Shown: positions 43,897 through 53,337 of the stretch, piece by piece | Layout: the number at the start of each line of letters is the position of its first letter | Position numbering within the stretch: the first letter of the stretch is position 1 | From: Methylovulum sp. | GTDB taxonomy: Bacteria > Pseudomonadota > Gammaproteobacteria > Methylococcales > Methylomonadaceae | Assembly (NCBI GenBank): GCA_030653435.1 | Contig: JAURZI010000059.1 | Span: 1 to 60,735 of the forward strand | Length of the DNA: 60,735 nucleotides | Direction: 5' to 3' | The notes under the pieces: model-generated | Seen by the model: only the letters and a program-made list of their open reading frames with translations | The model's database searches: none | Told to the model about the DNA's origin: nothing | Made by a program: the position numbers and the translations under genes

Positions 43897-45636
43897 ATGA
43901 AAATACCTCAGATTCCATTAGACGCGCCTTACAGTTCCAGCCAACGCGCATGGCTAAGCGGCTTTTTTGCCGGCATGCACACCCATATGATTCAAAGCAC
44001 CGGCTCAGTCAACCAGGCGGACATCCGCATCATTCACATACTGTACGGCAGCCAAACCGGCAATGCTGAATCTGTCGCCAATGATGCCGCCGCTATCGCC
44101 AAAGCCCACGGCTTAAAACCCGTCGTTAAGGGCATGGATGAACAGGATGTCGAGGCATTGGCTGCGATGGAATATTTACTGATTATCACCAGCACTTATG
44201 GCGAAGGTGAAATGCCTGATAATGCCCAGATATTATGGGATGCCATTAGCGCCGACTCGGCCCCTAAACTGGCCCATATGAAATATTCCGTATTGGCCTT
44301 GGGCGACACCGCTTATGATTTGTTCTGCCAGGCCGGTAAAGAATGGGATAGGCGGCTAGCCGAACTCGGCGCCAACCGGATTTATGAACGCACCGATTGC
44401 GATGTGGATTTTGAAGAACCCGCCCAGGCTTGGCTAACAGCGGTCATCCCGCAAATGGCCGGTGGCGCCACCAGCGCCGTTTTTGACGGTACCGCCAGCG
44501 CCAATGACAAGCCGCAATACACCCGCAAAAATCCCTTCCCTGCCAAATTACTGGTTAACCGTATCGTCACCGACCCCGCCTCGTCGAAAGAAACCCGGCA
44601 TTATGAGCTATCGATTGCCGGTTCAGGCCTAAACTACGAAGCTGGCGACGCCTTATGCGTGTTTCCAAACAACTGCCCCGAACTGGTGTCCGACATACTT
44701 AACGCCATCGGCTGTAACGGTGATGAAGAAGAACCGGTCAACGGCGAGTTAATGCGGTTACGGGAAGCCTTGCGTACCCAGTTTGAAATCAAGTCGCCCG
44801 CCAAGGAATTGCTGGAAGAAATCGCCAAACGCTCCGGCGACCAGGAGCTTAACGGCATCCTGGAATCAGGTGACAAAGAGCAATTGGCGAGCTATTTATG
44901 GGGCCGCGACACGCTGGATTTATTATTGCAATTCCCTAACTGTGAATTTTCGGCAGCTGAATTCATTGCCTTGCTGAAACCTTTGCAGCACCGCGCTTAT
45001 TCGATTTCATCCAGCAGCAAACCCTATCCCGACACCGTGCATTTAACGGTAGCCAGCGTACGTTACGAAAGTTACGGCCGCAAGCACAAAGGCGTTTGCT
45101 CGACCTTCCTTGCCGATCTGGTTGACGAAAACACCGATGTGCGCTGCTTCTTCACGCCCAATAAAGTCTTCAGAGTGCCTGAAGACGACAGCCTGCCTAT
45201 GATTATGGTCGGCCCCGGCACCGGCATTGCGCCATTCCGGGCATTCCTGCAGGAACGCCAATACCGTGGCGCATCCGGCAAAAACTGGCTGTTCTTTGGT
45301 GACCGCAACGCCGCAACCGATTTTATGTACCGCGAAGAACTGGAAACGATGCAAACCAATGGCCTGCTGACCCGCCTGGATCTCGCTTTTTCCAGGGACC
45401 AGCAAGAAAAGATTTATGTACAGGACAAAATGCGTGACAACGGCGCAGAACTGTTTGCGTGGATGGAGCAAGGCGGCTATTTCTTTGTCTGCGGCGACGC
45501 GTACCGGATGGCTAAGGATGTCGATAAAGCGCTGCTGGATATCGTTGCCGTTCATGGCAAGCGATCAGAGCAACAAGCTGTCGATTATGTCAACCAACTG
45601 AAAAAAGATAAACGCTACGTCCGGGATGTGTATTAA
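43897..45636 (+). CDS. CysJ-like diflavin reductase (FMN/FAD/NADPH)
   Basis: 579 residues. N-terminal SSQRAWLSGFFAGMHTH helix, flavodoxin domain (about 45-190, YGSQTGNAES for FMN phosphate, STYGEGEMPDNA), FAD domain (about 215-430, RAYSISSS and GVCSTFLAD), and NADPH domain (GPGTGIAPFRAFLQER, about 445-460, ending YVRDVY with a terminal aromatic Tyr). It transfers electrons from NADPH via FAD and FMN to an acceptor. The usual CysJ partner, the hemoprotein CysI, is not adjacent. It lies 84 nt after the GltB-like gene, so it may supply that enzyme in place of GltD. That is inference. A sulfite reductase subunit is the alternative. Confidence 0.88.
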   Translation: MKIPQIPLDAPYSSSQRAWLSGFFAGMHTHMIQSTGSVNQADIRIIHILYGSQTGNAESVANDAAAIAKAHGLKPVVKGMDEQDVEALAAMEYLLIITSTYGEGEMPDNAQILWDAISADSAPKLAHMKYSVLALGDTAYDLFCQAGKEWDRRLAELGANRIYERTDCDVDFEEPAQAWLTAVIPQMAGGATSAVFDGTASANDKPQYTRKNPFPAKLLVNRIVTDPASSKETRHYELSIAGSGLNYEAGDALCVFPNNCPELVSDILNAIGCNGDEEEPVNGELMRLREALRTQFEIKSPAKELLEEIAKRSGDQELNGILESGDKEQLASYLWGRDTLDLLLQFPNCEFSAAEFIALLKPLQHRAYSISSSSKPYPDTVHLTVASVRYESYGRKHKGVCSTFLADLVDENTDVRCFFTPNKVFRVPEDDSLPMIMVGPGTGIAPFRAFLQERQYRGASGKNWLFFGDRNAATDFMYREELETMQTNGLLTRLDLAFSRDQQEKIYVQDKMRDNGAELFAWMEQGGYFFVCGDAYRMAKDVDKALLDIVAVHGKRSEQQAVDYVNQLKKDKRYVRDVY

Positions 45637-45686
45637 AGCTTAGCGCATGGTGTGAACTGTCGTGCTCAGATGACGATTGGTCTTTA

Positions 45687-45718
45687 GGCAATAAGGCGGC
45701 TCCGTTACCCCATTGCCT
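45687..45718. terminator. Weak bidirectional terminator candidate
   Basis: Between two convergent genes, AGGCAAT and ATTGCCT arms flank about 17 nt and are bordered by short T/A runs (CTTT before, TTTG after). Only moderate symmetry. Confidence 0.3.
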
Positions 45719-45793
45719 TTGTTGTCGGGCATGTCTTTTTCCCATACCTAGCAACCCCCCATTTTCTGTCGTGAAGTTATTGTTAGCCAAATC

Positions 45794-46972
45794 CTAAACA
45801 TACTGCCCTGCACACCACGCTGACGACCATGCCCATTGAAAATTGTAACCGCCCAACCAGCCGGTCACATCCAGCACTTCGCCGATAAAATATAGCCCCG
45901 GCATGTGTTTGCTTGCCATGGTTTTCGATGAAATAGCGTCGCAATCAACACCGCCTAAGGTTACTTCGGCGGTACGGTAGCCTTCCGTACCATTAGGTTT
46001 AATCGCCCAGCACTGCAACTGCGCGACGACATGTTGAAGCTGGCGGTCGGAACAGTCTTGTAATGGGGTGTCCAACAAGCCATCGTCCAGCAGGCAACCG
46101 ACCAAGCGTCTGGGCAGATAGCCGTCCAACAGATTTTTTAAGCTCTTGTTTTGCTTTTGCCGACGTTTCTCTTTCAGTTCATCCTCAAGCTCGATCTGCG
46201 GGAGTAAGTCAATGCTAATGGTTTCTCCGGCATGCCAATAAGAGGATATTTGCAAAATGGCCGGCCCGCTCAAACCACGGTGGGTGAACAGGATGTTTTC
46301 GCTGAAACTTTGGCGCGGGTTGCTGACGACGCACGGCACGGCAATGCCTGATAATACCGACAACTTAGCTTTATCGTCCGGCTGTAAGGTAAACGGCACC
46401 AGAGCGGCTCGAGTCGGCACAACATGAATGCCGAACTGTTCGGCAATTTTATAGCCTAGCGGTGTGGCGCCCATTTTGGGTATCGATAAACCACCTGTTG
46501 CCACGACCAGGGATGGACAGGCAAAACTGCCCTTGCTGGTGTCTATATAAAAGGTATCGACGCTTTTGCCAATACTGTCGATACGGGTATCCAACTGCAC
46601 GGTGACGCCGGCGTCGGCGCATTCTGCCAACAGCATATTCAGTATGTCTTTTGCGCTGTCATTGCAAAATAACTGCCCGTGCTCCCTTTCGTGGTAAGGG
46701 ATCCCGTGACGGGCCACCAGTGCCAGAAAGTCCCATTGGCTAAACCGGCTTAGCGCGGATTTGCAAAAATGTGGATTGCTTGATATGAAGTTATCGGGTG
46801 TTACGGAATAATTCGTGAAGTTGCAACGACCGCCGCCGGACATCAGGATTTTTTTCCCAGCCTTGTTGGCATGGTCCAAGACCAACACGCGACGACCGCG
46901 TTTGCCCGCTGATATAGCACACATCAGTCCTGACGCGCCTGCGCCGATAATAATGACATCCGTCCCCGCCAT
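45794..46972 (-). CDS. HI0933/BaiN-family FAD-dependent oxidoreductase
   Basis: 392 residues. N-terminal dinucleotide-binding VIIIGAGASGLMCAISAGKRG (about 6-26), KKILMSGGGRCNFTN (about 40-54) typical of HI0933-like proteins, and a C-terminal GGVDCDAISSKTMASK and FIGEVLDVTGWLGGYNFQWA motif. Function is unsettled for the family; some members reduce dihydro-compounds. It starts at ATG 46972 and is convergent with the diflavin reductase gene. Confidence 0.9.
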   Translation of the reverse strand: MAGTDVIIIGAGASGLMCAISAGKRGRRVLVLDHANKAGKKILMSGGGRCNFTNYSVTPDNFISSNPHFCKSALSRFSQWDFLALVARHGIPYHEREHGQLFCNDSAKDILNMLLAECADAGVTVQLDTRIDSIGKSVDTFYIDTSKGSFACPSLVVATGGLSIPKMGATPLGYKIAEQFGIHVVPTRAALVPFTLQPDDKAKLSVLSGIAVPCVVSNPRQSFSENILFTHRGLSGPAILQISSYWHAGETISIDLLPQIELEDELKEKRRQKQNKSLKNLLDGYLPRRLVGCLLDDGLLDTPLQDCSDRQLQHVVAQLQCWAIKPNGTEGYRTAEVTLGGVDCDAISSKTMASKHMPGLYFIGEVLDVTGWLGGYNFQWAWSSAWCAGQYV

Positions 46973-47123
46973 AACTTATACCCATACCCAAACGGTTAAC
47001 TATACTACACAGTTAAGCGGCCAGCTCACCCACTCCGTTGTAATCGCCGTCAGCAGTGTCCATAACGCATGGCCTATTGTCAAAAAAACCCAAAAAACCG
47101 ACCAGCCATTGAGGAGGGGGCGA

Positions 47124-47588
47124 TTAAAAAGATACGCACGACAGCTGATCTACCCGTAGCACGGATTTCTGCTGAAAAGCGTTTTTATAGGCTGCCCGAA
47201 TGCGCTCAATGGCCGCGTTGCGTTGCTTGCTCATCGGATAGAACACTATCAATAGCTTGGAGCCTTCTTTAATAAGCTGTCCCGTCGAACCCATAAATTG
47301 GCCTGTCCCGCTTAATACGGTTAAGCCTTCTGGAAATCGTGGCGTAACCACGGTGTCGATAAACTGCTGAAACGCTTGTTCGGTAATATCTGGCGCATTT
47401 GGCCTCGACAACCCGAAAATAAGCTCCGTCCTGGAAAAAAAATCACCATGAAGCTGCTGTATGCAATAGTTGCGACTGTCAACAACTTTGCTATAGGCCA
47501 AATGTCCAGCCCTGTCCTGCGCCCATGTGCCGTCACCCGCCCAGCCCGTTACAAGTAACAGCATGCCCACCAGCATAGTGCGCACCAT
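47124..47588 (-). CDS. DUF3574 secreted protein
   Basis: 154 residues. Signal peptide (about 1-23), then a DUF3574 core: RTELIFGLSRPNAPDITEQAF, VVTPRFPEGLTVLSGTGQF and a C-terminal AYKNAFQQKSVLRVDQ. AGGGGGAGTT precedes the ATG. Periplasmic or extracytoplasmic, of unknown role; family members are small ferredoxin-like proteins. Stands alone. Confidence 0.8.
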   Translation of the reverse strand: MVRTMLVGMLLLVTGWAGDGTWAQDRAGHLAYSKVVDSRNYCIQQLHGDFFSRTELIFGLSRPNAPDITEQAFQQFIDTVVTPRFPEGLTVLSGTGQFMGSTGQLIKEGSKLLIVFYPMSKQRNAAIERIRAAYKNAFQQKSVLRVDQLSCVSF

Positions 47589-47743
47589 AACTCCCCCTGA
47601 ATAGCTATTATCAAAAAACCGTTATAAAAATAAAGCCATTCCGTAAACCAAGCCTCAAGTTATACATTACACTCTTCCCACTACCCGGTATTAACCTGTA
47701 CAGTAGCTACGCGAACATAACCACTTTGCTGGGCATTCACGTC

Positions 47744-48754
47744 ATGACAACGCCAACAGTTTCTACACAACAATGTTTCTCCTGGGCGGCTGAAATTACC
47801 CATTGTCAGAATTATCAATCCTTGACCGCTGTTTTTATCGACCTGCTTAAATGCTTCGATTGGGTTGATTCGGCCTGTGCCTATGAAATATATGGCGACA
47901 GAAAAAATCGCACACAAGCCCAGCACAGCGCTGATGGGATACTGATCCGAAAACTGCCCCTGGATTTTAACGTTGAAACAGACGAAGACATCTGTCCCTG
48001 GCTTAACCACAAGCAACTGCCTGAGCATATTGAAATCGTCATATCCGGCGAAAAAACCCTAGCCATCTTGCCCGTCATAACCGATACCGGCCCGGACAGG
48101 GCCATCGTTTTGGAAGGCCGTTTTGATGATGAAGCCGTTGCATTGCTAAGTAATTTGCTAAGACTTTATCATAATCAGGTAATCCTCCATGACCATAAAG
48201 AACGTGATGTACTGACCCGCCTACCTAACCGGCAATCTTTCGATGCACGCCTGATGCAAGTTTGCGGATTTTATCAACATGTCCTATTCAGCGGTAAACC
48301 CGACGATAAATTATCATGGATGGCTATGCTGGATATAGACCATTTCAAAGCCGTCAATGATAACTTCGGCCATTTATACGGCGATGAAGTCTTGCTGCAT
48401 TTTAGCCAATTAATGGAAAGCCGGTTTCGCTATATTGATTTTATTTTCCGGTTTGGCGGTGAAGAATTTGTCGTGATATTGAACCGGCTCAACAAATCCG
48501 AGGCCTGGAAAAGTTTAAACCGCTTTCGCATGGCTGTTGAAAACTATGATTTTCCACTGGTCGGCAAAGTAACAGTCAGCATTGGCGTCACCTGTATTCA
48601 AGGCCACCCTGTCTTACCGGTAACTTTGCTGGACAGGGCCGACAAAGCGCTTTATTTCGCCAAAGATAACGGCAGAAACCGGGTCATCCTGTTTGAAGAC
48701 ATGATGGTTACGCAAGGCGCTACTGACCCGCCTAACGACATCGAATTGTTCTGA
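47744..48754 (+). CDS. Diguanylate cyclase (GGDEF domain)
   Basis: 336 residues from ATG 47744; an upstream TTG at 47726 adds six. The N-terminal half (about 1-150) is a soluble domain I do not recognise, possibly GAF-like, without signal peptide or membrane helix. The GGDEF domain follows (about 160-320), with RLPNRQSFDAR, the active-site GGEEF near 238-242, and the allosteric RxxD site five residues before it (RYID), so a product-inhibited cyclase is expected. It makes cyclic di-GMP and is likely linked to biofilm/secretion control. Confidence 0.9.
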   Translation: MTTPTVSTQQCFSWAAEITHCQNYQSLTAVFIDLLKCFDWVDSACAYEIYGDRKNRTQAQHSADGILIRKLPLDFNVETDEDICPWLNHKQLPEHIEIVISGEKTLAILPVITDTGPDRAIVLEGRFDDEAVALLSNLLRLYHNQVILHDHKERDVLTRLPNRQSFDARLMQVCGFYQHVLFSGKPDDKLSWMAMLDIDHFKAVNDNFGHLYGDEVLLHFSQLMESRFRYIDFIFRFGGEEFVVILNRLNKSEAWKSLNRFRMAVENYDFPLVGKVTVSIGVTCIQGHPVLPVTLLDRADKALYFAKDNGRNRVILFEDMMVTQGATDPPNDIELF

Positions 48755-48835
48755 ATAAAAACCTAACGGAAAACAGAGAATGGCCCAGCACTCATTTTTT
48801 GGGTTATCATGATTTTTTGTCCAGCGCTTTCATCC

Positions 48836-51706
48836 ATGTCTTGCATTAATCCACCCATACCCGAACTTAACCTTATACCCCCCGCTTTACAGCCTGTTGT
48901 GGCTGCATGGTTAGCGCAGTGGCAGGAACAACTCCATGCCCGTGGCCTGGACTTTCAGGCTACGCCCGAAATAACGGCAACTATGGCTAGGGTCTGGTGT
49001 TGCAGCCAATTTATTGCCGAAAGCTGTCTGCGGCAACCCGCCATGCTGGTGGACTTGGTAACATCCGGCGACCTATCGGCGGTTTATGGCAACCTGAGTT
49101 ACGCCGAACGTGCACAGGGCCTAGCCGTTGCTACCGAAGCCGCCTTAATGTCCCAACTCAGACAGTTCAGACGCCGGGAAATAGTCAGGATCGCCTGGCG
49201 GGATTTGGCGGGTTGGGCGCCATTGCAGGAAACCTTGCTGGATTTATCCCGGCTCGCCGATGCCTGCATCCAGTACGCGCTGACTTTCCTTTATCAACAG
49301 GCTTGCGAAAAACGCGGCACACCGTTATTGGCGGATGGCAGCCCGCAACAGCTTATCGTATTGGGCATGGGCAAATTGGGCGCGTTCGAGCTGAATTATT
49401 CATCGGACATCGACCTGATTTTCGCCTATCCTGAAGACGGCGTGTTACCGGACAGAAAATCCACCACATACGGGGAATTTTTCACGAAGCTGTGCCAAAG
49501 CTTGGTCAGGGTATTGGATGAAATCACTGTAGACGGTTTTGTGTTCCGCACCGACATACGCTTAAGGCCCTTCGGCGACAGCGGTGCTATCGTGATGACC
49601 TTTGATGGCATGGAATATTATTACCAGACCCAGGCGCGGGAGTGGGAGCGCTATGCGATGATTAAAGCGCGGCAGGTGGCGGGTGATGCCAATACCGGCG
49701 CACAATTGATGACTATGCTGCACGCTTTTGTTTACCGGCGTTATCTGGATTACGGCGCATTTGAAGAACTGCGCTCGTTAAAAGCGCAGATCACGCAGGA
49801 ACTGCGGCGCAAAGACCGTATGGAAAATATCAAGCTGGGTCCTGGCGGTATTCGCGAATGTGAATTTATCGGCCAAGCTTTCCAATTGATACGCGGCGGC
49901 AATGAGCCTGTCCTGCAAACACGCGGCATTCTGGAGGTATTGCAAAAGCTGGGCGAACTTGGGCTGTTGACTAAAACCGATGCCGCGCAATTGATACAGG
50001 CATATTGCTTCCTGCGGCGCGTAGAGAACCATATCCAGCAATATCAAGACAAGCAGACCCATGATTTGCCGACCTCCCCGCAGGTGCGACACATATTGGC
50101 TTTTTCCTTAGACTATCCTGATTGGGATCACTTTAAAGTGGAGCTTGACCACGTCAGGGCGCAAGTCCACGCAGTCTTTGATACGGTTTTTTCACTATCC
50201 CAGCAAGAGGCGCAAGACCCCTACAGCCGGCAGATTTGGGCCAATACGGCGGATGACCAGGAATTGCTGGCGCATTTGCAGCACTATGGCTGTGCACAAG
50301 CCGACGACAGTCTGACCGCCATCCGGCAATTCAAACAATCTGCCGCGATCAGGCGCTTGACTAACAAAGGCTCGGCCGTGCTTGACCGCCTGATGCCGAC
50401 ACTCATCACGGCGTTGCCGCAGGTCGCCAACCCCGATGCCACGTTAAAGCGCGTCCTGGGGCTGCTTGAAGCCATAGCCGGCAGGACTGTCTACCTGTCG
50501 TTGCTGGTGGAAAACACCGATGCGCTGGCGCAATTGCTGCGTTTGTCGTCCGCCAGCCCATGGCTGTGCGAGTATTTGTCGCGCTGTCCGGTATTGCTTG
50601 ATGAATTGCTCGACCCCCGGACGTTGTATGAACCGCTCAACAAAACCGACCTGGATACCCAACTGGCTAAACTGCTGGCACCTATCGCCGTGCAGGACCT
50701 CGAGCGCTTAATGATCGTACTGAGGGAGTTTAAGCAACTGAACGTCTTGCGCGTTGCCGCCGCAGACATTATGGGCGTCATTCCGCTAATGGTGGTCAGT
50801 GATTATCTGACATTTATCGCCGAAGCCATCGTCACCCATGTCGTCCATCGGGCTTGGCTGATGCTGGTTGAAAAACATGGCTACCCGCCGCTCAGCGATG
50901 ACATCAACACCCGCTTTGCCGTGCTGGGCTTTGGCAAATTCGGCGGCATCGAACTGGGTTATGGTTCTGATCTGGATCTGGTGTTTTTGCATGACTGCCC
51001 CGATGGTCAGGTGCTGACCGACGGAGGGAAACCGATTTCCTGCTCACAGTTCTATGGCCGTCTGGGGCAGAAAATCCGCCATATCCTCGACACCCGATTA
51101 TTGTCAGGCGTGCTTTATGAAGTCGATATGCGTTTGCGCCCCAGCGGCGACTCCGGCCTACTGGTCACGCCTATCAGCACTTACGAAGACTACCTAAGGC
51201 ATCAGGCATGGACCTGGGAACATCAAGCCCTGGTGCGCGGCCGTTTTATCGCCGGAGACAGTCGTTTAAAAACGGCTTATGAAGATATACGCCAGCGGAT
51301 TCTAGGCTTGACCAGGGAACCCCTGGTATTAAAAGCCGATGTGCGAGACATGCGCGAAAAAATGCGTACGGCGCTGGCAACCAAAGATTCCAGCAAGTTT
51401 GATTTAAAACAAAGCAAAGGCGGTATTGCTGATATTGAGTTTATAGTACAATTTGGCGTTTTGGCGCTGACTGCAACGCATCCGTCATTGGCGGTTTACA
51501 CCGATAATGTCAGATTGCTGGAAAGCCTGGAAGCACAAGGCTTTATTGCCCATGAAACGGCAGCAACACTAAAAGCTGCGTATTGCGCCTACCGTGATTA
51601 CGGGCATAAACAGGTTTTACAAGGCGACACGGTGGTTATTGACGAAGCCGATGTGACTGAAACACGGGCCCGTGTCGAACACATCTGGTGTGAGCTGATG
51701 GAATAA
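48836..51706 (+). CDS. glnE: Glutamine synthetase adenylyltransferase/deadenylase GlnE
   Basis: 956 residues from ATG 48836; ATG 48809 gives 965. Two nucleotidyltransferase domains joined by an R domain. The N-terminal deadenylase active site is GMGKLGAFELNYSSDIDLIF (about 183-202) and the C-terminal adenylylase site is GFGKFGGIELGYGSDLDLVF (about 700-719), each with the catalytic DxD. It modifies glutamine synthetase in response to nitrogen status, normally under PII. No strong ribosome site is visible before either start. The coiled-coil/nuclease-like gene starts 4 nt after the stop. Confidence 0.95.
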   Translation: MSCINPPIPELNLIPPALQPVVAAWLAQWQEQLHARGLDFQATPEITATMARVWCCSQFIAESCLRQPAMLVDLVTSGDLSAVYGNLSYAERAQGLAVATEAALMSQLRQFRRREIVRIAWRDLAGWAPLQETLLDLSRLADACIQYALTFLYQQACEKRGTPLLADGSPQQLIVLGMGKLGAFELNYSSDIDLIFAYPEDGVLPDRKSTTYGEFFTKLCQSLVRVLDEITVDGFVFRTDIRLRPFGDSGAIVMTFDGMEYYYQTQAREWERYAMIKARQVAGDANTGAQLMTMLHAFVYRRYLDYGAFEELRSLKAQITQELRRKDRMENIKLGPGGIRECEFIGQAFQLIRGGNEPVLQTRGILEVLQKLGELGLLTKTDAAQLIQAYCFLRRVENHIQQYQDKQTHDLPTSPQVRHILAFSLDYPDWDHFKVELDHVRAQVHAVFDTVFSLSQQEAQDPYSRQIWANTADDQELLAHLQHYGCAQADDSLTAIRQFKQSAAIRRLTNKGSAVLDRLMPTLITALPQVANPDATLKRVLGLLEAIAGRTVYLSLLVENTDALAQLLRLSSASPWLCEYLSRCPVLLDELLDPRTLYEPLNKTDLDTQLAKLLAPIAVQDLERLMIVLREFKQLNVLRVAAADIMGVIPLMVVSDYLTFIAEAIVTHVVHRAWLMLVEKHGYPPLSDDINTRFAVLGFGKFGGIELGYGSDLDLVFLHDCPDGQVLTDGGKPISCSQFYGRLGQKIRHILDTRLLSGVLYEVDMRLRPSGDSGLLVTPISTYEDYLRHQAWTWEHQALVRGRFIAGDSRLKTAYEDIRQRILGLTREPLVLKADVRDMREKMRTALATKDSSKFDLKQSKGGIADIEFIVQFGVLALTATHPSLAVYTDNVRLLESLEAQGFIAHETAATLKAAYCAYRDYGHKQVLQGDTVVIDEADVTETRARVEHIWCELME

Positions 51707-51709
51707 ACA

Positions 51710-52342
51710 ATGACAGACGACGAACTGAAAGACTTAGTGGCCAGCTTGGCTGTTGATAGCAAGGCGTTGCGAGAAGCCCAAAAGCAAACGGATGAGCAAA
51801 TTAGGCTTACCGGTTTGGAAATAAAACGCACCGACGAGCAAATGAAACGAACTGACGGGCAAATCAAGCGCACTGACGAGCAATTGAAACGTACCGACGA
51901 AAAATTAAAAAGTGTCGGTATCCAGTTAGGCAATATGTCAAAAAACCAGGGCGATATTGCTGAAGAGTTTTTCTTTAATAGCTTAGTCAACGAAAACCAT
52001 TTAGGGCCGATTAAATTTGAAGACATTATGATGAATGTCCAGAAGCATCGCGGCAATCTCCAGGAAGAATATGATTTGGTAATGACCAATGGCGATGCGG
52101 TTGGGATTATTGAAGTCAAGTATAAAACGCATGAAAACGACCTTGACAAACTGGAACGCAAGATGCGGCACTTCAAACAATTATTTCCAGTGTATAAAAC
52201 TTATAAGCTTTATGGCGCGATTGCCTCTTTCCATATCAATGCCGATGCAAAAAATGCCGCCTTGAAACGGGGTTTTTTTGTGTTGCAACGTAGCGGCAAA
52301 GTGGTGCATACCGACTGCGGGGAAACCTTAATGGTGTTATAG
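51710..52342 (+). CDS. Coiled-coil plus PD-(D/E)XK nuclease-like protein (DUF3782-like)
   Basis: 210 residues. The N-terminal 70 residues are a helical coil with five tandem heptads (IKRTDEQ, MKRTDGQ, IKRTDEQ, LKRTDEK, LKSVGIQ). The C-terminal half has EEYDLVMTNGD, GIIEVKYK and a later Lys/Arg-rich helix, giving the D...ExK arrangement of PD-(D/E)XK nucleases. Such proteins are often of unknown function and are widespread in bacteria and cyanobacteria. It is 4 nt after glnE. Confidence 0.75.
   Translation: MTDDELKDLVASLAVDSKALREAQKQTDEQIRLTGLEIKRTDEQMKRTDGQIKRTDEQLKRTDEKLKSVGIQLGNMSKNQGDIAEEFFFNSLVNENHLGPIKFEDIMMNVQKHRGNLQEEYDLVMTNGDAVGIIEVKYKTHENDLDKLERKMRHFKQLFPVYKTYKLYGAIASFHINADAKNAALKRGFFVLQRSGKVVHTDCGETLMVL
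51824..51914 (+). repeat. 21-nt tandem repeats encoding KRTDEQ heptads
   Basis: Four to five imperfect 21-nt units encode the heptads of the coiled coil, each containing a motif such as CGCACTGACGAGCAA or a close variant. Such repeats may vary in number. Confidence 0.6.
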
Positions 52343-52413
52343 CTTGCCTTGGCAGGCTGTGACGCCAGCACCTAAAAAACTATAAATAAAAACTTAACTG
52401 TGGAGTATAAACG

Positions 52414-53337
52414 ATGACAATGGACGATAGAGACGGCGTTATTTGGCTGGATGGGCAATGGGTTGAGTGGCGTGAAGCGAAAGTCCATGTGTTGACGCAC
52501 ACCTTGCACTACGGGCTAGGGGTTTTCGAAGGAATCAGGGCCTATCATGCGGCGCTGGGCACGGCCATTTTCAGGATGCAGGAACATACTGACCGCTTGT
52601 TCCGCTCGGCGCATATCATGAATATGCCCATGCCGTTCAACAAAGCCGTCATCAATCAGGCACAACGCGATGCCGTAGCTAAAAACCAACTGGACAGCGC
52701 CTATATCCGCACGATGTGCTTTTTCGGTTCGGAAGGCATGGGGCTTAGGGCCGACAACCTTAAAGTGCATGTCATGATCGCGGCCTGGCCTTGGGGCGCT
52801 TACCTGGGCGCGGAAAGCATCGAGAAAGGCATCCGCATCCGCACCTCGTCGTATACCCGCAACCACCATAACAGCACGATGTGCAAAGCCAAGGCCAACG
52901 GCAATTACATCAATTCCATACTCGCGCTGCAAGAAGCGCTGGCTACCGGCTACGATGAGGCCTTGATGCTGGACCATGAAGGCTTTGCCGCCGAGGGCAG
53001 CGCGGAAAACCTGTTTATCGTCCGCAACGGCAAAATCTATACGCCGGAAACCACATCGGCATTGGAAGGCATTACCCGCGACACCGTTATGATCATAGCG
53101 CGCGAGCAAGGCTTCGAAGTTATTGAAAAACGCATCACCCGCGATGAAATCTATGTCGCCGATGAAGCTTTTTTTACCGGCTCGGCCGCTGAAGTCACAC
53201 CGATCAGGGAATTGGACAATCGCGCCATAGGCAGCGGTAGCCGCGGCCCGATCACCGAAAAACTGCAAGCCCTGTATTTTGATGCAGTTTATGGACGCAG
53301 CATTGAACATGCCGACTGGTTGACTTACCTTGCCTAA
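52414..53337 (+). CDS. ilvE: Branched-chain amino acid aminotransferase IlvE
   Basis: 307 residues, class IV PLP aminotransferase. HYGLGVFEGIRAYH near 30-44, the PLP Lys within CKAKANGNYINS (about residue 160), and EGSAENLFIVRNGKIYTP near 192-210, TFFTGSAAEVTPI-type segment near 250-262. It makes Leu, Ile and Val from their keto acids. GGAG precedes the ATG. The downstream waaF start overlaps its stop by 8 nt. Confidence 0.93.
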   Translation: MTMDDRDGVIWLDGQWVEWREAKVHVLTHTLHYGLGVFEGIRAYHAALGTAIFRMQEHTDRLFRSAHIMNMPMPFNKAVINQAQRDAVAKNQLDSAYIRTMCFFGSEGMGLRADNLKVHVMIAAWPWGAYLGAESIEKGIRIRTSSYTRNHHNSTMCKAKANGNYINSILALQEALATGYDEALMLDHEGFAAEGSAENLFIVRNGKIYTPETTSALEGITRDTVMIIAREQGFEVIEKRITRDEIYVADEAFFTGSAAEVTPIRELDNRAIGSGSRGPITEKLQALYFDAVYGRSIEHADWLTYLA

